DNA from: Methylomonas sp. LL1
GTDB taxonomy: Bacteria > Pseudomonadota > Gammaproteobacteria > Methylococcales > Methylomonadaceae
Assembly: GCF_015711015.1 (NCBI RefSeq)
Contig: NZ_CP064653.1
Location: forward strand, 806,001 to 870,000
Length of the DNA: 64,000 nt
Reading direction: 5' to 3'
Within the stretch, counting starts at the first letter, position 1. Each line of letters opens with the position of its first letter. The position numbers and the translations under genes were made by a program. The notes beneath the pieces are model-generated. The model searched no databases. It was not told the origin of the DNA and worked only from the letters and a program-made list of their open reading frames with translations. Below are positions 7,664 to 16,355 of this stretch, one piece after another.

Positions 7664-9076
7664 TTATAAGTTTTCGGAGGCATAATCCGCCAGCCGCGAA
7701 CGTTCGCCGCGTTTTAGCGTGATGTGCGCGCTGTTTTCCCAGCCCTTGAAGCGGTCGACCACGTAAGTCAGACCCGAGCTGGTGGCGGTCAAATAAGGCG
7801 TGTCGATTTGGGCCAGATTGCCTATGCAAATGATTTTGGTGCCGGGGCCGGCGCGGGTAATCAGGGTTTTCATCTGCTTGGGCGTCAGATTTTGCGCCTC
7901 GTCGATAATCAGATAACGGTTTAAAAAAGTCCGTCCGCGCATGAAATTTAACGATCGGATCTTGACCCTGTTCATCATCATGTTGTGCGAGGCGCCTTGT
8001 TCCCAGTCGGTCGTGCCCGAGCGGCTGCCCAGCAGTTCCAGGTTATCCATCAACGCCCCCATCCAGGGCGCCATTTTTTCCTCTTCACTGCCGGGTAAAA
8101 AACCGATGTCCTCGCCGACGGGCACCGTTTCACGCGTCATGATGATTTCCAGAAAAGCCTTGTGCTCCATGGTCAGCGACAGGCCCGCCGCCAGTGCCAG
8201 CAAGGTCTTGCCGGTGCCGGCGGTGCCGAGCAGGGTCACGAAATCGATGTTGGGGTCCAATAACGCATTCAAGGCAAAATTTTGTTCCCGGTTCTTGGCG
8301 CACACGCCCCAGACGCTATGGTGCTTGTTGCGGAAATCCTGGGCCAGTTGTAAAACAGCGGTTTCACCGTCGCAGGATTTGACCAGTGCTTCAAAGCCGG
8401 ACTCGTCCTCGATATACAGATATTGATTCGGATACCAGTCCGCCACATGCGGGCCATGAATCCGGTAAAAAGTATGATTGTTTTCCTGCCAGGATTCCAT
8501 TTTGCCGCCGTGTTCTTCCCAAAAATCCGGCTCCAGCGCCATCTGGCCGCTGTAGAGCAGGTCGATGTCTTCTATGGTTTGGTCGTTATGGTAATCCTCG
8601 GCATTGATTTGCAAGGCTGCGGCCTTGATCCGCATGTTGATGTCTTTCGAGACCAGAATGACGTTAACGTCCGGATATTCCTTACTCAAGGCCAATACAA
8701 TGCTCAAAATCGAGTTGTCGGCAATCTGGCCCGGCAGGTCGGCCGGCAACAGATGCGACAGTTGCCGGGTTTGAAAATACAGGCGGCCGGATTGTTCGGC
8801 GTCTCCGCTTGGCCCATGTTCGATACGCGATAAGGGCAGGCCTTCATTAATGGTGTGCTGATCGGCGCCGCGAATCAACTCATCCAGGAATCTGCTGACT
8901 TGACGTACGTTACGAGAAACGTCCGACAAGCCTTTTTTAGCATGATCCAATTCTTCCAATACCACCATCGGAATGAAAAGATTATGTTCCTGGAAACGAA
9001 AAATAGAGGCGGGATCGTGCATCAAAACATTGGTGTCCAGCACGAACAGTTTTTTGGCGGTGGAATGAATATTCAT
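7664..9076 (-). CDS. PIN-PhoH2 family ATPase/ribonuclease
   Basis: A 470-residue PhoH2-type protein: an N-terminal PIN nuclease domain (KLFVLDTNVLMHDP at the start, with acidic residues typical of the metal site; about 1-150) fused to a C-terminal PhoH P-loop ATPase. The Walker A motif LGTAGTGKT is near residues 283-291, and the Walker B-like RYLIIDEAQNLTP segment near 388-400. PhoH2 proteins are described as coupled RNA helicase/RNases. The length is normal for the family (YlaK-like). The start is the ATG at 9076. It is transcribed away from the neighbouring chemotaxis-like small gene. Confidence 0.93.
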   Translation of the reverse strand: MNIHSTAKKLFVLDTNVLMHDPASIFRFQEHNLFIPMVVLEELDHAKKGLSDVSRNVRQVSRFLDELIRGADQHTINEGLPLSRIEHGPSGDAEQSGRLYFQTRQLSHLLPADLPGQIADNSILSIVLALSKEYPDVNVILVSKDINMRIKAAALQINAEDYHNDQTIEDIDLLYSGQMALEPDFWEEHGGKMESWQENNHTFYRIHGPHVADWYPNQYLYIEDESGFEALVKSCDGETAVLQLAQDFRNKHHSVWGVCAKNREQNFALNALLDPNIDFVTLLGTAGTGKTLLALAAGLSLTMEHKAFLEIIMTRETVPVGEDIGFLPGSEEEKMAPWMGALMDNLELLGSRSGTTDWEQGASHNMMMNRVKIRSLNFMRGRTFLNRYLIIDEAQNLTPKQMKTLITRAGPGTKIICIGNLAQIDTPYLTATSSGLTYVVDRFKGWENSAHITLKRGERSRLADYASENL

Positions 9077-9300
9077 GAATACCTTTAAATTGAGGTTGGG
9101 TTTTATTATTCGACTTTGTACCGTGCGGCATTTCTACCCCATCCAGCCGGGATGCGTCAAATCCGGCTGAAATCTTGCTATTAAGGTTTGCCGTTAGTCT
9201 GCAAGCGGTTTGTATTGCCGGGCCAATTACAATAGAATGCGGGAGTGGCTTCGTTTTGACAGCTTGTGTAGTTTTTTCTTTTATTATTTGGTGTCCATCT

Positions 9301-9840
9301 ATGACGTTTTCAGGATCAAGCCAGCCGGATTTGGATTGGAGCCAGATCAGGGAAACCATTAAATTGCTGGCGGTATCCGTCGCTCAGGTAGAGAGCGGTA
9401 TGAAGATAGGCGACGCATCGGTGACCGAATTGGCCGAGTCATTTGCCAGCATGGTGGATGACATGAGCGCGATTCAAAATATCCTGATAACCCTGGCACC
9501 CAGCGATCAACGCGATAGTGCCTTGCGGCATTGCACCGCGACTCAGGAAAGAATTTATGCTTCGATCGTGGCTTTCCAGTTTTACGATAGGTTGCAACAG
9601 TGTTTGCAGCATGTTTCGATCGGACTAAAGGGACTGTCGGACATCATCGAAACACCGAGCAGGCTGTATAATCCGTCCGAATGGTACAAATTTCAGCAGG
9701 AAATTCGCGGGCGTTACACGATGGAATCCGAAAAAATCATGTTTGATGCCATTCTGCAGGGCAAAAGCATAGACGAGGCTTTGGCCTTGGCATCGGATTC
9801 CGCAAACAATGTCCCTCAGGATGAAATCGAACTCTTTTAA
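9301..9840 (+). CDS. small helical protein with CheZ-like D-x3-Q motif and ELF tail
   Basis: A 179-residue, largely alpha-helical protein with no membrane segment. The ATG at 9301 begins the plausible chain (MTFSGSSQPDLDW); the longer upstream frame would add an unconvincing hydrophobic stretch. Residues 88-105 read SIVAFQFYDRLQQCLQHV. D96 and Q100 are spaced like the catalytic Asp and Gln of CheZ, and the context matches the QFED...Q of the receptor-like protein at 4725-5933. The C-terminus is NVPQDEIELF, close to the CheY-binding N-terminus of FliM (consensus around SQxEIDxLL) and to the tails of CheD and the receptor-like protein. I infer a response-regulator phosphatase or adaptor. No named family recognised. 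Confidence 0.72.
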   Translation: MTFSGSSQPDLDWSQIRETIKLLAVSVAQVESGMKIGDASVTELAESFASMVDDMSAIQNILITLAPSDQRDSALRHCTATQERIYASIVAFQFYDRLQQCLQHVSIGLKGLSDIIETPSRLYNPSEWYKFQQEIRGRYTMESEKIMFDAILQGKSIDEALALASDSANNVPQDEIELF

Positions 9841-9865
9841 TTGATGTAAAAACCCCAAGTTGTTA

Positions 9866-10552
9866 ATGAAAAACAAAGCTCTGTTAGTCGTCCTGCCCGT
9901 ACTTTTATTGGCTGCGGGTTGTAGTACTTCTCCCGAACAACCGCCAAAGCCGGTTGCGAAAGTAGTCAAGCCGAAGCAGCCATTGCCGCCTCGTCCCCCG
10001 GCTAAAAAAGTGGTTCCCCCCGTTGCTAAAAAGTCCGTTCCGAGTGCGGGAAATGCCACCTATGCCATCGATGATGCCAAAACCAATTTCAAAGTAGAGC
10101 CGACATTGCCGAGTTTCCGCGCCGAACCGCTGGTGCCTCCGGTCGACGCGGCGCCCGTTCCAGCGCCGGTGGCGCCCGAAGTTCCGGCTTTTACCGTGGA
10201 GGAAGCGCGCATACCTTCAGGGACTTCGCCGGCGGTGGTCGCGTTGTTGACCGAGGCCGATCGTAATCGGACGGCGGGTGATCTGGACGCGGCCGTGGTG
10301 TCAACCGAACGGGCCTTGCGCATCGATTCCCGTAATCCGACCCTGACCTATAAACTGGCTCAACTCAGAATCAAACAGAACAAACCGCAACAGGCGGAAG
10401 AGTTGGCCGGCAAGGCCGCCTTACTGGCCGGTGGCGATCTGGATTTGAAGCGCAAAAGCTGGATGCTGATAGCTGAGGCCAGACGTGTGCAGGGTAATAT
10501 CGAGGGTGCTAAGGAAGCCAAGGCCAAAGCCGAAAGTTTTTTCGGCCGTTAG
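9866..10552 (+). CDS. tetratricopeptide-like lipoprotein
   Basis: A 228-residue predicted outer- or inner-membrane lipoprotein. The signal peptide MKNKALLVVLPVLLLAAGC ends in a lipobox (LAAGC), so the mature N-terminal Cys would be about residue 19. A Pro/Lys/Val-rich linker (about 25-110) follows, then a helical region (about 120-228) with TPR-like periodicity (ALRIDSRNPTLTYKLAQLRIKQNKPQQAEELAGKAALLA). I start at the ATG at 9866 rather than the in-frame TTG at 9860 because it gives the better signal peptide. It follows the CheZ-like gene by 25 bases and precedes the helicase gene by 32. Function unknown; similar proteins support envelope assembly or peptidoglycan work. Confidence 0.82.
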   Translation: MKNKALLVVLPVLLLAAGCSTSPEQPPKPVAKVVKPKQPLPPRPPAKKVVPPVAKKSVPSAGNATYAIDDAKTNFKVEPTLPSFRAEPLVPPVDAAPVPAPVAPEVPAFTVEEARIPSGTSPAVVALLTEADRNRTAGDLDAAVVSTERALRIDSRNPTLTYKLAQLRIKQNKPQQAEELAGKAALLAGGDLDLKRKSWMLIAEARRVQGNIEGAKEAKAKAESFFGR

Positions 10553-10584
10553 TTTAGTTTCGGATTTAGATAGGTTGTTGCTCA

Positions 10585-12507
10585 ATGACTGATCTTGCCG
10601 AGATATTCGGCGGCGATGGGGCGTTGGCGGGTGTCATTTCCGGTTATTTACCGCGTTCCGCCCAGATTGAAATGGCGCGGAAAATCGCCGACGCCATCGA
10701 CAGCCAGCAAAACCTGATTGCCGAGGCCGGCACCGGCACCGGCAAGACCTTCGCCTACTTGATTCCGGCTATATTGTCCGGCAAAAAAGTCATCGTTTCC
10801 ACCGGCACCAAGAACCTGCAGGATCAACTGTTCAGCAAGGATTTGCCATTGATCCGCAAGGCCTTGAGTCATACCCCGTTCAAGGCCAGTTTATTGAAGG
10901 GGCGGGCCAATTATTTATGCACTTACCGGTTGGAACTGGCGCTGAATTCGGCCTTCGGTTACAGCCAGGAAGATGCCGCCGCGTTATCCCAAATCAAGGC
11001 CTGGTCCAAGCGCACCAAGGCCGGCGACGTGTCGGAAGTGGTCGACGTGCATGACGGCGACCCGGTCTGGTTCCATGCTACTTCCACTACCGATAATTGC
11101 CTGGGGCAAAATTGTCCGGATTATGCGGATTGTTTTTTGACCAAGGCCCGTAAGCAGGCACAGGAAGCCGACATCGTGGTGGTCAATCATCATTTGCTTT
11201 GCGCGGATTGGTCGATACGCGAAACCGGCTTCGGCGAATTGCTGCCGGATGCCGAGGTGGTGATTATCGACGAAGCCCACCAACTGGCGGATACCGCCTC
11301 CAATTTTCTCGGCGTGACTATCAGCGGCAAGCAGTTGACCGATCTGGCCGACGACAGCCTGGCCGAATATTTCACCGATGCCAAGGACATGCCGGACTTG
11401 CGCACGGCTTGCGAGGACTTGCAGCACGAAGTCAAGGACATGCGGCTGGCCTTCGGCTTGGAACTCAAACGCGGCGAATGGCAGGATATCGAAACCAATC
11501 CGAAAATCGCCGGAGCCTTGGATTCGCTGCAGAAACAACTGGCCAGATTGACCGACCAATTGGAACGAGCCTCGGTGCGCGGCAAGGGCCTGGAATCCTG
11601 TTTCGACCGAGCCGAAGCGCTGGATATGCAGCTGGAAACCCTGATCAAGGATCAGGACGGGCAGTGGATTAAGTGGTACGAAACCTATAGCAAATCTTTC
11701 GCGCTGAGCCGCACTCCGCTGGATATTGCCAAGGAATTTCGCGGTTTCATGGCGCGGCATAAAGCTACCTGGATCTTTACCTCGGCAACCTTGAGCGTGG
11801 CCAATAATTTCGTGCATTTCTCCAAAAGTCTTGGCCTGAATGGTGCTGACAGCCAAAGCTGGGAAAGCCCTTTCGATTATCCTAATCAGGCCCTGTTTTA
11901 TCATCCAAAAGGCTTGCCGCAACCCAGCGACCCGGAATTTACCGACAAGATCGTCGAATTTGCCTTGCCGGTTTTGGAAGCCAGTCGAGGCAGGGCCTTT
12001 TTCCTGTTCACTAGTCATCGTGCCCTGCAGCGCGCCGCGCAGTTGCTGGAAGGCAAGATCGATCATCCCTTGCTGGTGCAGGGCACGCGTTCCAAGGGCG
12101 TGTTGCTGGATCAGTTCAAGCAGTTGGGCAATGCGGTGTTGTTGGCGACCGCCAGTTTTTGGGAGGGCGTCGATGTGCGTGGCGATGCCTTGTCTTGCGT
12201 GATTATCGACAAACTACCGTTCGCCTCGCCGGGCGATCCGGTATTGAAGGCGCGATTGAGCGCGATGGAAAAACAAGGCCGTAATCCATTCTTTGAGCAC
12301 CAACTACCCAGCGCCATCATCATGTTGCGCCAAGGAGTAGGGCGTTTGATACGCGACGTTAACGACCGTGGCGTGTTGATGGTCTGCGATCCCAGATTAT
12401 TGAAGCGTGCCTATGGGCAAATGTTTTTGGATAGCGTGCCGGCCATGAAGCGCAGCCGGGACATCAATGATGTGCGGAAATTTTTTGCGACGGAGGAAAA
12501 CACTTGA
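10585..12507 (+). CDS. yoaA: DinG-family ATP-dependent DNA helicase YoaA
   Basis: A 640-residue superfamily 2 helicase of the XPD/DinG group. Visible are the Walker A AEAGTGTGKTFAYL (about 42-55), Cys residues that would ligate a 4Fe-4S cluster (NYLCTYRLE, then CLGQNCPDYADCF), the DEAH box VVIIDEAHQLAD, and C-terminal motifs VLLATASFWEGVDVRG and RQGVGRLIRD. E. coli YoaA partners with the clamp-loader subunit HolC in DNA repair. In many gammaproteobacteria the gene lies next to tsaB, as here: the tsaB start overlaps its stop (TTGA). This neighbourhood and the absence of the DinG-specific long insert favour YoaA over DinG. Confidence 0.92.
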   Translation: MTDLAEIFGGDGALAGVISGYLPRSAQIEMARKIADAIDSQQNLIAEAGTGTGKTFAYLIPAILSGKKVIVSTGTKNLQDQLFSKDLPLIRKALSHTPFKASLLKGRANYLCTYRLELALNSAFGYSQEDAAALSQIKAWSKRTKAGDVSEVVDVHDGDPVWFHATSTTDNCLGQNCPDYADCFLTKARKQAQEADIVVVNHHLLCADWSIRETGFGELLPDAEVVIIDEAHQLADTASNFLGVTISGKQLTDLADDSLAEYFTDAKDMPDLRTACEDLQHEVKDMRLAFGLELKRGEWQDIETNPKIAGALDSLQKQLARLTDQLERASVRGKGLESCFDRAEALDMQLETLIKDQDGQWIKWYETYSKSFALSRTPLDIAKEFRGFMARHKATWIFTSATLSVANNFVHFSKSLGLNGADSQSWESPFDYPNQALFYHPKGLPQPSDPEFTDKIVEFALPVLEASRGRAFFLFTSHRALQRAAQLLEGKIDHPLLVQGTRSKGVLLDQFKQLGNAVLLATASFWEGVDVRGDALSCVIIDKLPFASPGDPVLKARLSAMEKQGRNPFFEHQLPSAIIMLRQGVGRLIRDVNDRGVLMVCDPRLLKRAYGQMFLDSVPAMKRSRDINDVRKFFATEENT

Positions 12508-13187
12508 AATTACTGGCGCTGGAAACCTCCACCGATGCCTGTTCGGCGGCTTTGTTGATCGATGGCGACATCCGGGAAAAATTCGAGCTGGCTCCGCGTG
12601 AACACACCAAGCTGATTTTGCCGATGATAGACAGTCTGATGGCCGACGCTCAACTTAAACCGCAACAGTTGGACGCGGTAGTCTTGAGTCGCGGCCCCGG
12701 TTCGTTTACCGGCGTGCGCATCGCCACCGGAGTGGCGCACGGCATCGCTTTTGGCGCCGATTTGCCGGTGGTGTTGGTGTCGACCCTGGCGGCGATTGCC
12801 CAGGATTTTTTCAATCGGCATGATGTCGGAATCTCTTTTACCGCGATGGATGCCAGGATGGATGAAATATTCTGGGGCGTCTATCGGCGCAATGGATTGG
12901 GTTTGGCCGAATTGCTGGGCGGCGAGGCGGTGACGCCGGCCGCCGCGGCGGTATTTCCGGATGTTTCAGGCTTCGGGGTCGGTTCCGGCTGGGGCGTGCA
13001 TGGCGAAGTTTTGACGGCTCGATTAGGTCGTCGAGTTGAAGACATCGTTTCCGAGGTCTGGCCGCGGGCGGCCTGCATCGCCCAACTGGGAGCCTACGAT
13101 TTCGCCAACGGACTGGCCGTTCCGGTCGAGCAGGCCATGCCGGTATACTTGCGGGACAAAGTCGCCAAAAAGCAGTCGGAAAGATAA
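12504..13187 (+). CDS. tsaB: tRNA threonylcarbamoyladenosine biosynthesis protein TsaB
   Basis: A 227-residue ASKHA-fold protein, the usual TsaB size. TsaB forms a complex with TsaD and TsaE that places threonylcarbamoyl on A37 of ANN-decoding tRNAs. It begins with the family's MKLLALETSTDACSAAL and contains EHTKLILPMI and LSRGPGSFTGVRIATGVAHGIA. The start is a TTG that overlaps the helicase stop by four bases, which implies translational coupling. The next gene but one in the pathway sense (YciO, a TsaC paralogue) follows 36 bases later. Confidence 0.94.
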   Translation: MKLLALETSTDACSAALLIDGDIREKFELAPREHTKLILPMIDSLMADAQLKPQQLDAVVLSRGPGSFTGVRIATGVAHGIAFGADLPVVLVSTLAAIAQDFFNRHDVGISFTAMDARMDEIFWGVYRRNGLGLAELLGGEAVTPAAAAVFPDVSGFGVGSGWGVHGEVLTARLGRRVEDIVSEVWPRAACIAQLGAYDFANGLAVPVEQAMPVYLRDKVAKKQSER

Positions 13188-13223
13188 GGTACAATGGCTT
13201 TCATTTAATCCTTGTTCCGACTA

Positions 13224-13847
13224 ATGGCCGAGTTTCTCGAAATCCATCCACAAAATCCGCAGCCACGCTTGATACAACAGGCGGTCGCCATTATCCGTAA
13301 CGGCGGCGTCATCGTCTATCCCACCGATGCCTCCTATGCCTTGGGTGCTCAAATCGGCGACAAGCAGGCGATGGACACTATCCGCCGTATCCGCCGGCTG
13401 GATGATAATCACAATTTTACCTTGCTGTGCAACGACCTGTCGCAGGTGTCGACTTTTACCAAGATGGGGAACGATGCCCACCGCTTGATCAAAAACCTGA
13501 CACCGGGGCCATTCACCTTTCTGCTGGATGCGACCCGCGAAGTGCCGCGCCGGTTGCAACACCCGAAAAAGAAAACCATAGGCGTCAGGATTACCGACAA
13601 CCGGATTGCTCGTGCTTTATTGGAAGAATTGGGCGAACCGCTGTTGACCACCACGATGATCTTGCCGGGTGAAGACGAGGCCATGGCCGATCCTTATGAC
13701 ATCCGGCAAAAACTGGATCGTGAGCTGGATTTAATCATCGACGGCGGTGTCATCGACTACAAACCCACCACCGTGATCGCATGCATCGATAATGTGATCG
13801 AAATCGTCAGACAAGGCGTTGGTAAAGCCCCGATGCTGGAGACTTAA
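13224..13847 (+). CDS. yciO: Sua5/YciO/YrdC-family protein (YciO type)
   Basis: A 207-residue single-domain Sua5/YciO/YrdC protein. The family catalyses or resembles L-threonylcarbamoyladenylate synthesis from threonine, bicarbonate and ATP. It shows the nucleotide/threonine pocket motif GGVIVYPTDASYALG (about 29-43), the KLR-like segment in RRIRRLDDNHNFTLLC, and the central NLTPGPFTFLLDATREVPRRL and KKKTIGVRI blocks. Length and sequence fit YciO rather than the shorter TsaC or the longer Sua5. I chose the ATG at 13224; a TTG at 13212 is in frame. Its stop is one base before the start of the M50 protease gene. Confidence 0.9.
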   Translation: MAEFLEIHPQNPQPRLIQQAVAIIRNGGVIVYPTDASYALGAQIGDKQAMDTIRRIRRLDDNHNFTLLCNDLSQVSTFTKMGNDAHRLIKNLTPGPFTFLLDATREVPRRLQHPKKKTIGVRITDNRIARALLEELGEPLLTTTMILPGEDEAMADPYDIRQKLDRELDLIIDGGVIDYKPTTVIACIDNVIEIVRQGVGKAPMLET

Positions 13848-13848
13848 T

Positions 13849-14502
13849 ATGATGGACGAACTGACGCTGGTACAGCGTATCGTCGTGTGGATTCTGCCGG
13901 TAATTTTCGCGATTACCGTGCATGAGGTGGCGCATGGCTGGATGGCTAAGCAATATGGCGACAAAACCGCCGATCAACAAGGGCGTCTGACCTTGAATCC
14001 GCTAAAACATATCGATCCGTTGGGAACCATTATCATCCCCGGTTTGCTGCTGATTAGCTTTACCGGCTTTATTTTCGGCTGGGCCAAGCCGGTGCCGGTC
14101 GACGCCCGCAATTTCAAAAATCCGAAACAAGCCATGATGATGGTGGCTCTGGCCGGGCCGTTGTCCAACGTATTGATGGCTCTCGCTTGGGCCTTGTTGG
14201 CACGTATCGGCGTTGCCATCGAAATCGAGTTTATTTCCATGCCGCTGATCTACAGTGGCGTGGCCGGTATCACTATTAACCTGGTACTGGCCTTGATCAA
14301 CATGCTGCCGATTCCGCCGTTGGATGGGAGTCGGATCGTGGCCGGATTGTTGCCGGATTACTGGGCCTGGCGCTTCAATCAGCTCGAACGCTGGGGGTTT
14401 TTGATCCTGCTGTTACTGCTGGCCACCAATGCATTGGGTGCGATTTTGTCTTATCCGATGTATTACGCTCAACAATTGTTCTTTAGCTTGGCCGGCTTGT
14501 GA
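13849..14502 (+). CDS. site-2 protease family (M50) membrane metallopeptidase
   Basis: A 217-residue polytopic membrane protein. HEVAH (zinc ligands, about residue 25) in the first helix region and NMLPIPPLDGSRI (third ligand region, about 152-164) are the M50/site-2 protease signature. About five hydrophobic segments are visible. The short form without PDZ domains matches the YwhC/Rv2869c-distant group often found beside trpS-scpA-scpB. The two ATG codons at 13849 and 13852 are both possible starts, one base after the yciO stop. Substrate unknown. Confidence 0.91.
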   Translation: MMDELTLVQRIVVWILPVIFAITVHEVAHGWMAKQYGDKTADQQGRLTLNPLKHIDPLGTIIIPGLLLISFTGFIFGWAKPVPVDARNFKNPKQAMMMVALAGPLSNVLMALAWALLARIGVAIEIEFISMPLIYSGVAGITINLVLALINMLPIPPLDGSRIVAGLLPDYWAWRFNQLERWGFLILLLLLATNALGAILSYPMYYAQQLFFSLAGL

Positions 14503-14548
14503 GTTGGTTTAGAAATGTGGGATACGCAGTGCGTACCCTAGCATAAAC

Positions 14549-15370
14549 ATGAATGCGGTAGAGCCTCGGGTAGAAGCGCCCATTACCCCATTGGCGATGG
14601 TCGAGGGCCAGCCCTATCAGGATGCGCCCGACGATTTATACATTCCGCCCGATGCTCTGGAAGTTTTTTTGGATGCGTTCGAAGGACCGCTGGATTTGCT
14701 GCTGTATTTGATTCGGCGCCAGAATCTGGATATTCTGAATATCCCCATCGCTCAGATTACCCATCAATATATCGGCTACATCGAGATGATGGATCAGATG
14801 CGGCTGGAACTGGCGGCGGAGTATCTGGTGATGGCGGCGCTACTGGCGGAAATCAAATCCCGCATGCTGTTGCCCAGACAGCCAGAGAGCGAAGAAGAGG
14901 AAGAAGACCCGCGCGCGTTCCTGATCCGTAAACTGCAGGAATACGAAGCGATCAAAAAAGTCGCCGAGGAAATCGATTTATTGCCCAGAAACGAGCGCGA
15001 TACTTTCGAGGCCAGCGTCGATGTGTCGACTGTCAACGTACTGCAGGCCCCGCCGGATGTGCAACTCAAGGAAATATTGCTGGCGTTTCAGGATGTATTG
15101 AAACGCGTCGAGCAACTCAGTCATCACCAAATAACCAAAGAGCCCTTATCAGTCCGTGAACGAATGGCAGCCATCTTGGAAAAACTTAACGGAGCAGATC
15201 AGCTCCCTTTCGCAGCGTGTTTTACCCGAAGTGAAGGAAAAAATGGGGTGGTTGTCGCGTTTCTTGCCATCCTTGAACTCTCCAAGGAGCGAATCATCGA
15301 CATCTTCCAGCCCGAACCCTACGCCGCCCTCAGCGTTAGAATCCGCCCCGCCACCGCTGGCGGCGATTGA
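14549..15370 (+). CDS. scpA: segregation and condensation protein A
   Basis: A 273-residue ScpA, the kleisin subunit of the SMC-ScpAB condensin that compacts and helps segregate the chromosome. The N-terminal kleisin signature FLDAFEGPLDLLLYLIRRQNLDILNIPIAQITHQY begins at about residue 32, and an acidic linker (ESEEEEEDPRAFLIRKLQEYEAIK) precedes the C-terminal winged helix. About 30 extra residues precede the core. The last 128 bases (or more) overlap the scpB reading frame, a long overlap for this pair. Confidence 0.94.
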   Translation: MNAVEPRVEAPITPLAMVEGQPYQDAPDDLYIPPDALEVFLDAFEGPLDLLLYLIRRQNLDILNIPIAQITHQYIGYIEMMDQMRLELAAEYLVMAALLAEIKSRMLLPRQPESEEEEEDPRAFLIRKLQEYEAIKKVAEEIDLLPRNERDTFEASVDVSTVNVLQAPPDVQLKEILLAFQDVLKRVEQLSHHQITKEPLSVRERMAAILEKLNGADQLPFAACFTRSEGKNGVVVAFLAILELSKERIIDIFQPEPYAALSVRIRPATAGGD

Positions 15371-16355
15371 CGAGCCGATTAGCGAAACCGTCGTCGATGA
15401 TGTCATTTCGGAACCCGAACCTAAACCCAAGCCGCGCAAACCCCGAGTCAAGCCGGAGCCTGTTACGGTCTTTGTTCAAGCCCGAAGGAAAGCCGCGCGC
15501 TTCCCGGCTGTTTGGACGGCTGAATTGCGCGAGCGCACAATTCCACCGCCTAGCTCGCTGTCGCCCGAACGAAAGGCCGCGACCCGCTTGCCATCCACTT
15601 GGGCATCAGACTTGCGCCGGAACAAACAGCAGCCTATTGTTATAGAGCGCCAACCGTTATTACCCGAAAATATTGAGTGCGACGTGAATACCAAACGCAT
15701 CGTGGAAGCCATCCTGTTTGCCGCCAACAAACCGATGACGATCAAGCAGATACAAGAGGCCTTTCCCGAACTGGAACAGCCCGATACCCTGGAAATCCAG
15801 GTGGCGCTGGAAGCCATCGCTCAGGATTATCTGCCGCGGCCGATCGGCTTGAAACAATTGGCGAGCGGTTACCGCTTCCAAATCAAGGAAGGCATGGCGC
15901 CCTGGGTGACTCGGCTGTTCGAGGAAAAGCCGGCACGCTATTCCAGAGCCTTGTTGGAAACCTTGTCCATCATCGCCTACCGCCAACCGGTGACGCGCGG
16001 CGAGATCGAGGACATACGCGGTGTCAGCGTGAGTTCCGGCATTATTCATACCTTGCTGGAACGGGAGTGGATACGGGTGATTGCCCATAAGGAAGTGCCG
16101 GGACGTCCGGCTTTGTATGGCACTACCAAACAATTTCTGGATTATTTTAATTTAACCTCGTTGAACGAATTACCCACGCTGCAAGAAATCGTCGATCTTG
16201 ATTTCAGCAACGAACAACCACAGCAGGAACATCGTGAAAGACCGCAAACCGAACCATCCCAAACAGAACCCCCATTCGAATCAGCGGAACAAGCAATCGG
16301 AGACGGAACGCAAGCCGAGACCGACGGCGATGCCGAAAGCCCAACCATCCACTAA
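15243..16355 (+). CDS. scpB: segregation and condensation protein B with a long N-terminal extension
   Basis: ScpB binds ScpA in the SMC condensin. The two winged-helix domains start only around residue 150 (NIECDVNTKRIVEAILFAANKPMTIKQIQEAFPEL) and continue through LSIIAYRQPVTRGEIEDIRGVSVSSGIIHTLLEREWIR to the YGTTKQFLDYFNL block. Before them lies a Pro/Ser/Glu/Arg-rich, probably disordered extension. I chose the ATG at 15243 (370 residues) because GAAGGA sits at the right spacing; a GTG at 15156 would add 29 residues. Either start lies inside scpA in another frame. The C-terminus (after about 310) is a Glu/Gln/Pro-rich tail that overlaps the rluB start. Confidence 0.9.
   Translation: MGWLSRFLPSLNSPRSESSTSSSPNPTPPSALESAPPPLAAIDEPISETVVDDVISEPEPKPKPRKPRVKPEPVTVFVQARRKAARFPAVWTAELRERTIPPPSSLSPERKAATRLPSTWASDLRRNKQQPIVIERQPLLPENIECDVNTKRIVEAILFAANKPMTIKQIQEAFPELEQPDTLEIQVALEAIAQDYLPRPIGLKQLASGYRFQIKEGMAPWVTRLFEEKPARYSRALLETLSIIAYRQPVTRGEIEDIRGVSVSSGIIHTLLEREWIRVIAHKEVPGRPALYGTTKQFLDYFNLTSLNELPTLQEIVDLDFSNEQPQQEHRERPQTEPSQTEPPFESAEQAIGDGTQAETDGDAESPTIH

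Noticed and set aside
10984..12066. 360-codon minus-strand frame inside yoaA
   Set aside because: Lies entirely antisense to a clear helicase gene with conserved motifs; its sequence has no domain. It is a GC-rich shadow frame.
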